The translations under genes were made by a program, and so were the position numbers. Below the pieces are notes generated by a model. That model was not told the DNA's origin and made no database searches. It saw only the letters and a list, made by a program, of their open reading frames with translations. Source: Lachnospiraceae bacterium (GTDB lineage Bacteria; Bacillota; Clostridia; Lachnospirales; Lachnospiraceae). Taken from it: a DNA stretch of 64,000 bases. Position 1 is the stretch's first letter; each line of letters starts with the position of its first letter. Shown here piece by piece: positions 1 to 9,530 of this stretch. Location: the NCBI GenBank assembly GCA_024698345.1, contig JAILRH010000083.1:27430-91429 (forward strand). The letters run 5' to 3'.

Positions 1-90
1 GAATCTCTATCGCATTAAGCAAATGTTTTTTTTAAATTGAGTCATTACTTAAAGGACTATTTTCAAAAGCAAGGTAGGGAATTTTGTTGC

Positions 91-332
91 AAAAGTTATA
101 TCTGGCAACCCATGTGAAGAAAATCCAAAATGGGATGTAAGGTATTTCCGAGAAAAAAGTTATGGCTGGCAACCCATGTGAAGATAATTCAAAATGGGAT
201 GTAAGGTATTTCCGAGAAAAAAGTTAGGGCTAACAACCCATGTGAAGAAAATCCAAAAAGGGATGCAAGAAATTTCTGACAGAAAAGTTATGCCTGGCAA
301 CCCATGTGAAGAAAATCCCAAAAGGGATGTAA
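91..332. repeat. 64-bp tandem repeat, about 3.8 copies
   Basis: Motif ggcaacccatgtgaagaaaatccaaaa starts at 104, 168, 232 (as aacaaccc) and 296: exact 64-bp period; copies diverge by a few bases. Confidence 0.95.
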
Positions 333-478
333 GCATAATGAAATCAAGTTTAATAAGCATACATCCCCAAATGAATTTTGCCAAAAGGGATATATAATGT
401 AGAAGTCCTTAGGTGTAACTAAAAATTAGATTATGTGCCCGTTTCAAAAAGTATACTTTTTAAATTCCTTACCATATG

Positions 479-530
479 AAAAGCAGGGTACGAAATGTAG
501 AATTTCTACATTTCGTACCCTGCTTTTATA
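479..530. terminator. Rho-independent (bidirectional) terminator
   Basis: 23-bp perfect stem aaaagcagggtacgaaatgtaga / tctacatttcgtaccctgctttt with 3-nt loop, downstream of the minus-strand MFS gene. Confidence 0.93.
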
Positions 531-562
531 TTATAAATATTTTGATAACTTTAATTATAAAA

Positions 563-1936
563 TTATTTTGCCGCCTTTTCAGCTGCGATAGCCTTATCAC
601 TCTTCTTTACAAGGAATAATGACATACATAAAGCTACACAGTAAAGTGCGATTGTTGCATACAATACATACTGGTATCCTGTTGGGTTAACAACCACAGG
701 ATCACCGTGTAATGATCCGTTTACAGGTGTTCCAAACTTACCTACAATCCAGGTTGCCATCTGGTTTCCTGATAATCCTGCAAAAGCCCAAGCAGAAAGT
801 GTGATACCATGGATAGCACTGATGTTACCCATTCCATAGTGGTCTGATAACAATGTTGGAACATTTGAGAAACCACCACCGTATCCTGCATTTACCATAA
901 AGATTAACGCTAATACTAAAATAACAAGAATAGTATTCTTTGTATCAATTGATGTAAATCCTTCAACAGGACTAGCTGCATTCTTAATAGCTCCTGTAAG
1001 CATTACAATACCTGTTAATGCTATTGAAAGAACAAATATTAATTTGTAAATTGTATTTCTGTCTTTCAAACTGTCAGCCCATGCTGAAAATCCTAAACGT
1101 CCACCTGCATTGAAAATAGCAGAAAATGTCGAAATAATACCTGCAAATGCTGCAAGACCTACACACTTAACAATCATCTTCTCCTGAGAGATAAGTGCAA
1201 GACCACAAGTAATGTTGATGTAGAACATTACCCAGATACCAATGTAGTTTGCCCAACCTTTTGTCTTGATTGTAGCAACAATACCTTCGCTCTTATCTTT
1301 GTTTGTAGGCTCAACCCAACCTTCAGGTTTTTTAAGCAGTAAGTGTCCAACAAACATCATGCAGAAATATACTACTGCTAAGATGTAGAACATTTTGCTT
1401 GTTCCAAATTTTGGCTGTAACCACTCCATAATTGGAGATGCGATAGCTTTAGCACCACCAAATCCTGCTACTGCAAGACCTGTTGCCAAACCTTTTCTGT
1501 CTTCAAACCAGAGCATTAATGTCTTAACAGGTGATAAATAACCAGTACCAAGACCAACACCCATAATAAATCCATAACAGATATAAATTCCAAGTAATGC
1601 CACAAGATTATGCTTGTGAGTAGAACCATAATATATAAAGAAACCTGTTCCTGCCATACCTGTTGCAAAACAAATAGTTGCGATTAATGATGAAAGATGA
1701 ATGTTCTTTTCAACAATACCACCAAGAAATGCTGCTGACATTCCAAGGAAGAAAATAGCAAAACTAAATGCCCACTCTACAGCCGGCTTGTCCCAACCGA
1801 TGTCATTTGAAATTGCTTCACTAAATAATGACCAGCAATACACTGTACCGATACTAAAATGTAATAATAATGCAGGGATCGCTGCACGAACCCATTTGTT
1901 GGCTCTCCAACCTTTTGAACTACTACTGTTTCCCAT
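563..1936 (-). CDS. MFS transporter, OFA (oxalate/formate antiporter-like) family
   Basis: 457-aa ORF with about 12 hydrophobic segments; N-terminal HFSIGTVYCWSLF and GYLSPVKTLMLWFEDRKGLATGLAVAGFGGAKAIASP typical of OFA MFS. Confidence 0.9.
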   Translation of the reverse strand: MGNSSSSKGWRANKWVRAAIPALLLHFSIGTVYCWSLFSEAISNDIGWDKPAVEWAFSFAIFFLGMSAAFLGGIVEKNIHLSSLIATICFATGMAGTGFFIYYGSTHKHNLVALLGIYICYGFIMGVGLGTGYLSPVKTLMLWFEDRKGLATGLAVAGFGGAKAIASPIMEWLQPKFGTSKMFYILAVVYFCMMFVGHLLLKKPEGWVEPTNKDKSEGIVATIKTKGWANYIGIWVMFYINITCGLALISQEKMIVKCVGLAAFAGIISTFSAIFNAGGRLGFSAWADSLKDRNTIYKLIFVLSIALTGIVMLTGAIKNAASPVEGFTSIDTKNTILVILVLALIFMVNAGYGGGFSNVPTLLSDHYGMGNISAIHGITLSAWAFAGLSGNQMATWIVGKFGTPVNGSLHGDPVVVNPTGYQYVLYATIALYCVALCMSLFLVKKSDKAIAAEKAAK

Positions 1937-2036
1937 AATTCAAATCTCTACCTTTCTTTTTCTGATGTATCTGCAAGTGCAAAAAATGCACGCAAACACG
2001 AATATTATAACTCCTCAATCAGAAAGTTTCAATATA

Positions 2037-2102
2037 AAAAAATAGGATATTAAAGAAATTTGTCTATTTATAAGAAAGATTTCTTCAACATCCTATTTTA
2101 TG
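2037..2102. terminator. Interrupted-stem terminator downstream of metH
   Basis: aaaataggat..aaagaaat ... atttcttc..atcctatttta inverted repeat. Confidence 0.7.
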
Positions 2103-2135
2103 TTATATTTTATGTTATTTTTTTTGCTCATAAAT

Positions 2136-4565
2136 TTAGCCTAATACTATCTTTGCGATATCTGCGCTTTCCTTTGCATCTTTTGCATAATAATCAGCCC
2201 CAATACTCATCGCATAATCAGGAGTAAGCACCGCTCCTCCTACCATCACCTTGCAGTCAACATTGTTTTCTCTGAGAAGTCTGATTGTTTCTTCCATAGA
2301 ACAAAGGGTTGTTGTCATAAGCGCTGACAATCCAACAAGTTTAACATTATGCTTAATCGCTTCATCAACAACAAGCTGGCAGTCAACGTCTCTTCCGAGA
2401 TCAATTACATCATATCCGTAATTTTCAAGAATTACCTTTACGATATTCTTTCCGATATCATGAATATCTCCCTTTACTGTCGCAAGGATTATTTTTCCTT
2501 TCGACTCTGTATCTCCACCCTTGTTTGCCATATATGTCTTTATTTCTTCAAAACAAACTTTTGCAACATCAGCTGCAAGAATGAGCTGTGGGAGGAAGAT
2601 TATATTCTTTTCAAACTTTTCACCCACAACGTCAAGGGCGGGAATAAGCATATCATTAATAATGACCATGGCATCTGTATCTTCAAGATACTCTTTTGTC
2701 AGTCTGCTTCCGTCATTCTTCATTCCTGTTTCCATTGCACGAAGAATTGACAATCCTCTGTCATCTAACTTTTCTAAAGATTTGATATCCTTGTTTAAAG
2801 GAGCAGAAACTGATTTGCTTTCAGATTTAACCACTTCTTTTTGAATCTCAACTTTAGATGATTCCTCAATGAATTCCATTGCATTCTTATCAATATCCGC
2901 AAGAACATTGTAGGTTCTTACTGCCCACACCATGGATGATACATTCGGATTAATAATAGGAAGATCAAGCCCCATTGTAAGAGCCATTGTGAGGAATGTC
3001 TTATTTACAAGTTCTCTGTTTGGAAGTCCGAATGAAATATTAGATACTCCCAGAACATTTTTAAGTCCCAGTTCATCTCTGATAATACTCATTGCTTTAA
3101 GTGTTTCTTTGGCAGCTTTTTGCTCCGCAGATACTGTCAGTGTAAGACAATCAATAATGACATTTTCTTTTCTGATTCCATATGACAATGCCTTATCAAG
3201 TATTCTCTTTGCAATCTCAACACGTCCTTCTGCTGAATCCGGAATTCCGTTTTCATCCAATGCAAGTCCTATAACGGCAGCACCGTATTTTTTTACCAAA
3301 GGAAGTATTCTGTCTAAGACTTCCTCTTCTCCGTTTACTGAATTTACTATTGGCTTTCCGTTATAAACTCGAAGCGCAGCTTCAAGTACTTCCGGCTTAG
3401 TCGAATCAATCTGAAGCGGAGTGTCCACAATCCCCTGTAAGGCTTTTATGGTTCTAATCATCATATCCCGCTCATCAATTTCAGGAAGACCCACATTTAC
3501 ATCAAGAATATTTGCTCCTCCGTCAATCTGTTCAATTGCCTGAGACAAAATATAATCAATATCATTATTTATCAGAGCTTCTTTAAATCTCTTCTTTCCT
3601 GTAGGATTAATTCTCTCACCGATAATCTGTGGCCTGTCCACAACAACTGTATTTGTAGAAGAACAAACAGCAAGAGGTACCTCCACTTTCCTCTCCTCAA
3701 AAAGTCCGTCTCTTCTAGCTTCGTCAAGCATCTTAGCAACTTCTCTGATATAATCCGGATTAGTTCCACAGCATCCACCGAATACATGAACGCCAAGTTC
3801 GGCCATCTTTCTCATGGACTGAGCAAACTCTTCAGGCGACACATCATACAAATTAGTAACAGGATCAGGCAATCCGGCATTAGGCTTGACCATAACCGGT
3901 ATATCAGTCCACTCTGTGATTTTTGCCACAACGTCAATAAGTTCATCAGGACCCAATGAGCAGTTAACTCCGATTGCATCCACTCCAAGACCCCCGATTG
4001 TAAGAACCATTGACGGAACCGAACAACCGGTAAATGTTCTCATATTTCTTTCAAATGTCATTGTACAAAATACAGGTAAATCAGAGTTTTCCTTTGCTGC
4101 AAGAACTGCAGCCTTTGTCTCAAGAAGGTCTGTCATAGTTTCTATAACAATAAGGTCCGCTCCTTCTGCTGCAAGAATCTCCTCTTTAAACATATCATAA
4201 GCCTCATCAAAAGTAAGACTTCCGGTAGGTTCAAGCAACTGTCCTATTGGTCCAAGATCCAGTGCCACCTTACAATCAGTTCCTTCACAGGCTTTTTTTG
4301 CATTTGCAATTGCCGCACCGATAAGTTCTTTAACACTATACCCTGAATCTGCCATCTTATATCTGTTTGCACCAAATGTGTTTGCATACACAACCATTGA
4401 GCCGGCTGCAATATAACTGGAATGAATGTCAACAATCCATTCAGGCTTTGTAATGTTAAGAGTTTCGGGTATAGTTCCCATCTCCATACCTTTTCCCTGG
4501 AGCATGGTTCCCATCGCACCGTCTAATATAATATAGTCACTTTTCAGCAATTCCCTAATTTCCAT
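2136..4565 (-). CDS. metH: B12-dependent methionine synthase core (Hcy-, CH3-H4folate- and B12-binding modules; no activation domain)
   Basis: 809 aa; homocysteine methyltransferase N-terminus (GAMGTMLQ, GGCCGTNPDYI), pterin-binding IIGERINPTGKKRFKEAL, B12-binding DIHDIGKNIV; ends after B12 domain. Confidence 0.93.
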   Translation of the reverse strand: MEIRELLKSDYIILDGAMGTMLQGKGMEMGTIPETLNITKPEWIVDIHSSYIAAGSMVVYANTFGANRYKMADSGYSVKELIGAAIANAKKACEGTDCKVALDLGPIGQLLEPTGSLTFDEAYDMFKEEILAAEGADLIVIETMTDLLETKAAVLAAKENSDLPVFCTMTFERNMRTFTGCSVPSMVLTIGGLGVDAIGVNCSLGPDELIDVVAKITEWTDIPVMVKPNAGLPDPVTNLYDVSPEEFAQSMRKMAELGVHVFGGCCGTNPDYIREVAKMLDEARRDGLFEERKVEVPLAVCSSTNTVVVDRPQIIGERINPTGKKRFKEALINNDIDYILSQAIEQIDGGANILDVNVGLPEIDERDMMIRTIKALQGIVDTPLQIDSTKPEVLEAALRVYNGKPIVNSVNGEEEVLDRILPLVKKYGAAVIGLALDENGIPDSAEGRVEIAKRILDKALSYGIRKENVIIDCLTLTVSAEQKAAKETLKAMSIIRDELGLKNVLGVSNISFGLPNRELVNKTFLTMALTMGLDLPIINPNVSSMVWAVRTYNVLADIDKNAMEFIEESSKVEIQKEVVKSESKSVSAPLNKDIKSLEKLDDRGLSILRAMETGMKNDGSRLTKEYLEDTDAMVIINDMLIPALDVVGEKFEKNIIFLPQLILAADVAKVCFEEIKTYMANKGGDTESKGKIILATVKGDIHDIGKNIVKVILENYGYDVIDLGRDVDCQLVVDEAIKHNVKLVGLSALMTTTLCSMEETIRLLRENNVDCKVMVGGAVLTPDYAMSIGADYYAKDAKESADIAKIVLG

Positions 4566-5292
4566 TGCATCTGTCTCCTCTCACCCTGTATTCACACACA
4601 TCTTTCATATTACAGTATTCACAGCGATTTTCATTACTTCGCTTATCATTCCCGTGATTTCCACTATTATGAACTTTTCCGGTTACTTCGTCAAGACTGT
4701 TTTCTTTATTTTTCAATCCAATAATACAGGTAACAGACTTTGTAGGAGTAAGCATCATACTGTCGTTGACACACACACCTATTCTCTTTGGTGCCTGCAA
4801 TACTTCAAGGAACTTTTTTTGAAGTTCCAATGGAAAATCACCATATCCAAGACCAAATCGCCAGGTCATCTCCATATCAGGAAAATCATCCTGAATAAAC
4901 TCTTCGACCTCATCACAAATCTGTTCAACCATAGCGCTGGCCATACTGTCTATAACCGTCGCCTCAGCCATATTTCCTATCTGTTTAATCCTGATAAGTC
5001 TGTCTGTTCCCATCCCTGCTGTAACACACATAAAAACTGCTTTCTCACACCCTTCAAGATGTTTCTTTATATCATGACCTGCCAGTTCAAAATCGCATCC
5101 TTCAAGAGTATAATCATTATTCAATTTAAAAACACTGTAAATATAGTCAGGTCTGGCCGCTGACAACAAATCGCTCTCACAATGTGAAAGAAGCTCTTTC
5201 ATATTGGGATCAATATCATTATTATTGTATCCCAAGTAACGAAGAGCCTCTTTTACATTGATAGAATCTATTAATATTTCTTTCTTTTCCAT
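4555..5292 (-). CDS. Stand-alone methionine synthase activation (AdoMet-binding) domain protein
   Basis: 245 aa between metF and metH, overlapping metH start; FRFGLGYGDFPLELQKKFLEVLQ-type activation-domain motif (here WRFGLGYGDFPLELQKKF). Confidence 0.85.
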   Translation of the reverse strand: MEKKEILIDSINVKEALRYLGYNNNDIDPNMKELLSHCESDLLSAARPDYIYSVFKLNNDYTLEGCDFELAGHDIKKHLEGCEKAVFMCVTAGMGTDRLIRIKQIGNMAEATVIDSMASAMVEQICDEVEEFIQDDFPDMEMTWRFGLGYGDFPLELQKKFLEVLQAPKRIGVCVNDSMMLTPTKSVTCIIGLKNKENSLDEVTGKVHNSGNHGNDKRSNENRCEYCNMKDVCEYRVRGDRCNGN

Positions 5293-5295
5293 ATT

Positions 5296-6168
5296 TTAAA
5301 TATCGTGACCTATCACGTTCTTAACACCTTCTGATATTTTTCTTGCAATATAAGGATTGTTCATAGTGTAGATGTGGATTCCGTCAACACCGTTCGCAAC
5401 CAAATCTACAATCTGATTAATAGCATATGCTATTCCTGCATCTCTTAAGGCTTCAGGATTATTCTCAAATCGTTGCATAACTTTTGAGAACTTCGCCGGA
5501 AGTGACGCTCCACACATAGATACCATTCTTTCTATCTGTTTCTTGTTAGTTACAGGCATAATTCCTGCCTCAACCGGAACATTAATTCCCGCAATTCTGA
5601 CCTTTTCGATAAAATCGTAGAAACAGTTATTGTCAAAGAACAACTGTGATACCAGATGCTCTGCTCCAGCTTCAACCTTTGTCTTGAGATTTGCAATATC
5701 TTCTCTCATACTTTCTGCATCCATGTGAACCTCAGGATAACAAGCTCCTGATACGCCAAAATCCCCTTTGGATTTGATGTATGATGTCAAATCCGATGCG
5801 TGAAGGAAATCTTTTTGAGGTTCTAAGCCCTCAACAATATCTCCTCTCAGCGCAAGAATATTGTTGACATTACGTTTTCTCAAGTCATCAAGTATAATAT
5901 CAACACTCTCTTTAGTCGCATGAACACATGTGAGATGAGCCATAGACTCTATTCCATACTTTTCTTTTATACCTGCGCAAATATCTATTGTATCAGTATT
6001 TGCAACATTTCCTGCCGCACCATAAGTAACACTGATAAAATCCGGTTTTAATTGTCCCAGTTCATCAAGAACCTCATATATACTTTCAATCGGGCTTGTC
6101 CTTTTTGGCGGAAAAACCTCAAAAGAAAATACCGGTCTGCCATTATTGAACATTTCTGAAATCTTCAT
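5296..6168 (-). CDS. metF: Methylenetetrahydrofolate reductase
   Basis: 290 aa; FSFEVFPPKR, SVTYGAAG, NILALRGD, SQLFFDNNCFYDF motifs. Confidence 0.95.
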   Translation of the reverse strand: MKISEMFNNGRPVFSFEVFPPKRTSPIESIYEVLDELGQLKPDFISVTYGAAGNVANTDTIDICAGIKEKYGIESMAHLTCVHATKESVDIILDDLRKRNVNNILALRGDIVEGLEPQKDFLHASDLTSYIKSKGDFGVSGACYPEVHMDAESMREDIANLKTKVEAGAEHLVSQLFFDNNCFYDFIEKVRIAGINVPVEAGIMPVTNKKQIERMVSMCGASLPAKFSKVMQRFENNPEALRDAGIAYAINQIVDLVANGVDGIHIYTMNNPYIARKISEGVKNVIGHDI

Positions 6169-6192
6169 CTTCTGCCTCCATAATATGAAATA

Positions 6193-6333
6193 TCATCTAC
6201 AGAAAAACAAATTATATCCTACAACAAGACATACTACAATAATGCTGACCGTTAAAAACGTAGTCTTAATCAAAAGAGCCACTCCCATTCCAATTGCAAA
6301 ACAAAACAGAGCAAAACCTATCAATCTATGCAT
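6193..6333 (-). CDS. 46-aa small membrane protein (not in ORF track)
   Basis: Hand translation: MHRLIGFALFCFAIGMGVALLIKTTFLTVSIIVVCLVVGYNLFFCR*; fits the gap upstream of metF. Confidence 0.7.
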   Translation of the reverse strand: MHRLIGFALFCFAIGMGVALLIKTTFLTVSIIVVCLVVGYNLFFCR

Positions 6334-6379
6334 ATAACACCAAATAGCATTTTGTATATCTTATGGTATATCTATAATT

Positions 6380-6721
6380 TTATTCTACTGTAATATCATC
6401 TTCTTTGCTTGTAAACTTATCAACAATATCAGGAACCATATCCAAAATCTTTGTCATACTGTCCTGAGAATTAACGCTGACAACCTTTGACATTCCATCT
6501 TTTATGATAAGTACAGCTGCAGGTTTGAGTTTTCCACCCATACCACCTGCATTATTTGCATCTTTAGAAAAAGCACCAAGCCCCATTCCAAAGGAAACAT
6601 CTGCTAATGGGAGAATAATAGTATCTCCTATTTTAATTGGTTCACCAACAGTTGTTTTTGTTGTTATATAACTTTCCATCCCCTTGAGTAATGCCTCAAT
6701 AGTTTCATTTCTTTCTGCCAT
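6380..6721 (-). CDS. GerW/YtfJ family sporulation protein
   Basis: VGEPIKIGDTIILPLADVSFGMGLGAF and C-terminal VDKFTSK typical of YtfJ/GerW. Confidence 0.9.
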   Translation of the reverse strand: MAERNETIEALLKGMESYITTKTTVGEPIKIGDTIILPLADVSFGMGLGAFSKDANNAGGMGGKLKPAAVLIIKDGMSKVVSVNSQDSMTKILDMVPDIVDKFTSKEDDITVE

Positions 6722-6733
6722 AAAAAACTCCTC

Positions 6734-7663
6734 CTATACCCTTTTAATTCCATTAACGACATCTCTTACTTCTTTTTTGAAATATATCTTTATGGCGTTT
6801 ATTAAAATAACTGCCAGTAAGAACTTTCCATAGATTATCCCTTTCCCCTCAAATCTCTTTTCAGTGAAATCAGGAACAACTCTAAATTTTTGGGAATCTA
6901 TCTTAACCGTACCACATGCAACTGCCAGCACAGCCAAAGCCTTTCCCGTAACATCAGGTTCTTCAAACCCGAAAACAATATCCGCCTCCAGTTTAGATGG
7001 TTTTATATGATTGTATACTTTAATCAGAATATCCTTTGAATAAGCAAAAGCGACTTTAAACCTCTTACTTTTCAAAATCTTCTTTAGCCTCTTTGCCTTA
7101 TTCTTGTATACCTCAAAAATCTCTTTTACTTTTCTGTATTTTTCAGGAATATCTTTTATCAAGTATATAACATTTTTGATTTTTTCTTTAACTTTATCAA
7201 ATCTACTCTCAGACTTCTCTGCATTATTCTGATTTGAATGTTGCGAATTCCCACTTTGATGAATAGGAGTATCATCCTGTAACACTTTTAAAAGCGACTC
7301 AAATACATCCTCATCTTCTTCCACCAGCTCTTCATCATCCTCTTTTAATGCCTTTCCTTTCTTTTTATTCCTTTTTTTTGCGTTTTTCTCATCACTATCG
7401 TCATCATCCGTGATGCTTCCCTTTAAGAATGGTATACCAAAAATCTTAAGAACATACAAAATATCACCCTCTTTATTGTATATTCTAAACAATATTATCC
7501 TTGCTATCCATCTTATGTCAAAAACGCCTCTAACCTCTTTTCCTTTGGCTTCAATAGAGCCATCGTAAATAAAAGGGATAAATAGAATCATCAAGGCTAA
7601 AGTCACAATAACAGCCAATAAAATGCCAATTATCTTTAGTATAATCAACAAAATATGTACCAT
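6734..7663 (-). CDS. DUF2953-type membrane-associated protein
   Basis: 309 aa, N-terminal TM, charged linker, upstream of gerW as in other Firmicutes. Confidence 0.75.
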   Translation of the reverse strand: MVHILLIILKIIGILLAVIVTLALMILFIPFIYDGSIEAKGKEVRGVFDIRWIARIILFRIYNKEGDILYVLKIFGIPFLKGSITDDDDSDEKNAKKRNKKKGKALKEDDEELVEEDEDVFESLLKVLQDDTPIHQSGNSQHSNQNNAEKSESRFDKVKEKIKNVIYLIKDIPEKYRKVKEIFEVYKNKAKRLKKILKSKRFKVAFAYSKDILIKVYNHIKPSKLEADIVFGFEEPDVTGKALAVLAVACGTVKIDSQKFRVVPDFTEKRFEGKGIIYGKFLLAVILINAIKIYFKKEVRDVVNGIKRV

Positions 7664-7679
7664 AAATGTTACCCCTCAA

Positions 7680-8003
7680 TCAGCTACTAACGCCACCTTC
7701 AAAAATGTATGATTTCAAATCAAATCCTTTCGTATTGTTATAGCATTCCATTATTATGTCCTGCATCAAATCCATTGCTTCTGATTTGCCATCCGCAATT
7801 CCCACAATAACCAGATCTGAATCAAGATATCTTTTTTGCATTAAAACAATCGTAGGAATAATATCCAAAATATCACTGTCATTAAACGGAAGAGCAAGCG
7901 CAAACTTATTTACCTGCATCTTTCCGGCATTTATCTTTTCGATAATATCCTCACTTGTTTTCTTCGCCTTTTCTCCTACGTATAAATAATTATACCATCT
8001 CAT
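7680..8003 (-). CDS. Hypothetical protein
   Basis: 107-aa ORF in co-directional cluster. Confidence 0.65.
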   Translation of the reverse strand: MRWYNYLYVGEKAKKTSEDIIEKINAGKMQVNKFALALPFNDSDILDIIPTIVLMQKRYLDSDLVIVGIADGKSEAMDLMQDIIMECYNNTKGFDLKSYIFEGGVSS

Positions 8004-8016
8004 AAGGCCTCCTGTC

Positions 8017-9402
8017 CTACTCCTCCATTATCACATGAAGTACGTCAACACACGCATTCTTTTCAGCACTATCTTTGCAGTTGTACAGGGTCTGATAAAT
8101 AAAATCCTGTAATTCACTAATATTATTAAAGAATACCGGCAACTGTGATAAAACCGAATTCATAACTGCTCTGTTTACCGCTTTTGGATTATTTTCAAAA
8201 AGCTGCCTGAAATCAGATATCAACGAATCTGTAACTGCTGTGAGCATATCATCATCAACCACAGCATCATCTGCTGTATTATCAAGTGTAACAAAAATAC
8301 TGTCTGATGACAGAACAGATAATTTCTCTAAATCCCTAAATTCCTCAACCAACTGTTCCTGACTCAACACTTCTGCATATGAAGAAGTAATCTCATCCAC
8401 AATATTATAAAGGGAAATCTTCTGATACATACTCTCCTGGCTTCCCTCAAGAATTGAAAACATATCTTCAGTATCCTCATCTATCTCGGAACCCAGAACA
8501 AAATGATCATTAACAGCAATCACAATCTCCTCACAAGCCTTCATCACTTTGTCTTTTTCGTCATCGTTCTGAGTTAGAACGATAGAATAAGTATCATTCA
8601 TAATCTCCATAATCATCATGCAGATGTTCATTGCATCTTCTATAAAAACAGATACATCTTCAATATTTCTGATTGAGAACTTATATTCTTCTTCAGAAAT
8701 ATTTGAATAATCAATATTCTTTAACGACTCTGCAACCTCTTCAAGTTCCGGAAATAATGAAGCAAAATCTTTATTGTCTGAAATCATCGAAGAGGTCTTT
8801 ATCATATAAACGAAATCATCCAAAGTCTTTTTATCCGATCCTTTGTAAATAGAAAGACCGTTAGTCACATGCTCAAAGAACTTTGTCTTTGTCATCCTTA
8901 TAGGAAGTTCTGCTATAACTTCAGAAATCTTACTGTTAATTACAGTATTGTCCTCATCCGATAAAATATACTGCATAAGCATTCTGCAAAGATCCTCGTC
9001 ATTGTAATTCTTATCCAGTGTACTTTCTTTAAATCTGTATTCTACTCTGTTTAGTGCATGTTCATAGGCTCTAAAAACATCAACATAATATGTCAGGGCT
9101 CCAACTTCATCAAGAATATACTTTCTTCCCTCATCAAGGGTACGTGTTGCCTCATCTTTTGACAAATTACGTTCCAAAACACCATTTCTGATAACCTTGT
9201 GAACTGAATCAGCTACTTCCTTAACTCCCTGCCTCTTAATGTCACCATCTTCTCTCATCTGATAATATGTATAGTAATTAAGTGCCAATCTGACAAATGC
9301 AAATCTGTTGTTGAGTTGCTTGTACTGTTTAAGATACTCCTTAATATTGTCATTTACATTTGTTCCTTTTGATATTTCATTTATAATGCGTCTCATCATC
9401 AA
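8017..9402 (-). CDS. Hypothetical protein
   Basis: 461-aa acidic helical ORF; no family recognised. Confidence 0.75.
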   Translation of the reverse strand: MMMRRIINEISKGTNVNDNIKEYLKQYKQLNNRFAFVRLALNYYTYYQMREDGDIKRQGVKEVADSVHKVIRNGVLERNLSKDEATRTLDEGRKYILDEVGALTYYVDVFRAYEHALNRVEYRFKESTLDKNYNDEDLCRMLMQYILSDEDNTVINSKISEVIAELPIRMTKTKFFEHVTNGLSIYKGSDKKTLDDFVYMIKTSSMISDNKDFASLFPELEEVAESLKNIDYSNISEEEYKFSIRNIEDVSVFIEDAMNICMMIMEIMNDTYSIVLTQNDDEKDKVMKACEEIVIAVNDHFVLGSEIDEDTEDMFSILEGSQESMYQKISLYNIVDEITSSYAEVLSQEQLVEEFRDLEKLSVLSSDSIFVTLDNTADDAVVDDDMLTAVTDSLISDFRQLFENNPKAVNRAVMNSVLSQLPVFFNNISELQDFIYQTLYNCKDSAEKNACVDVLHVIMEE

Positions 9403-9530
9403 CCTCTAACATAATTATCATTTATCAGATGAATATCCTCATACATCTGATATACATTGTCTTCCATTATACCAAAATTAAGAGGATATGTAAATCAACT
9501 TCACATATCTCCTGCTATTTGCATATTTCT

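Noticed and set aside
160-384. 74-aa minus ORF across the 64-bp repeats
   Set aside because: Overlaps the repeat array with no SD or family similarity recognised.
194-397. 67-aa + ORF across the 64-bp repeats
   Set aside because: Repeat period is not a multiple of 3, so the peptide is not periodic; no SD; likely chance.
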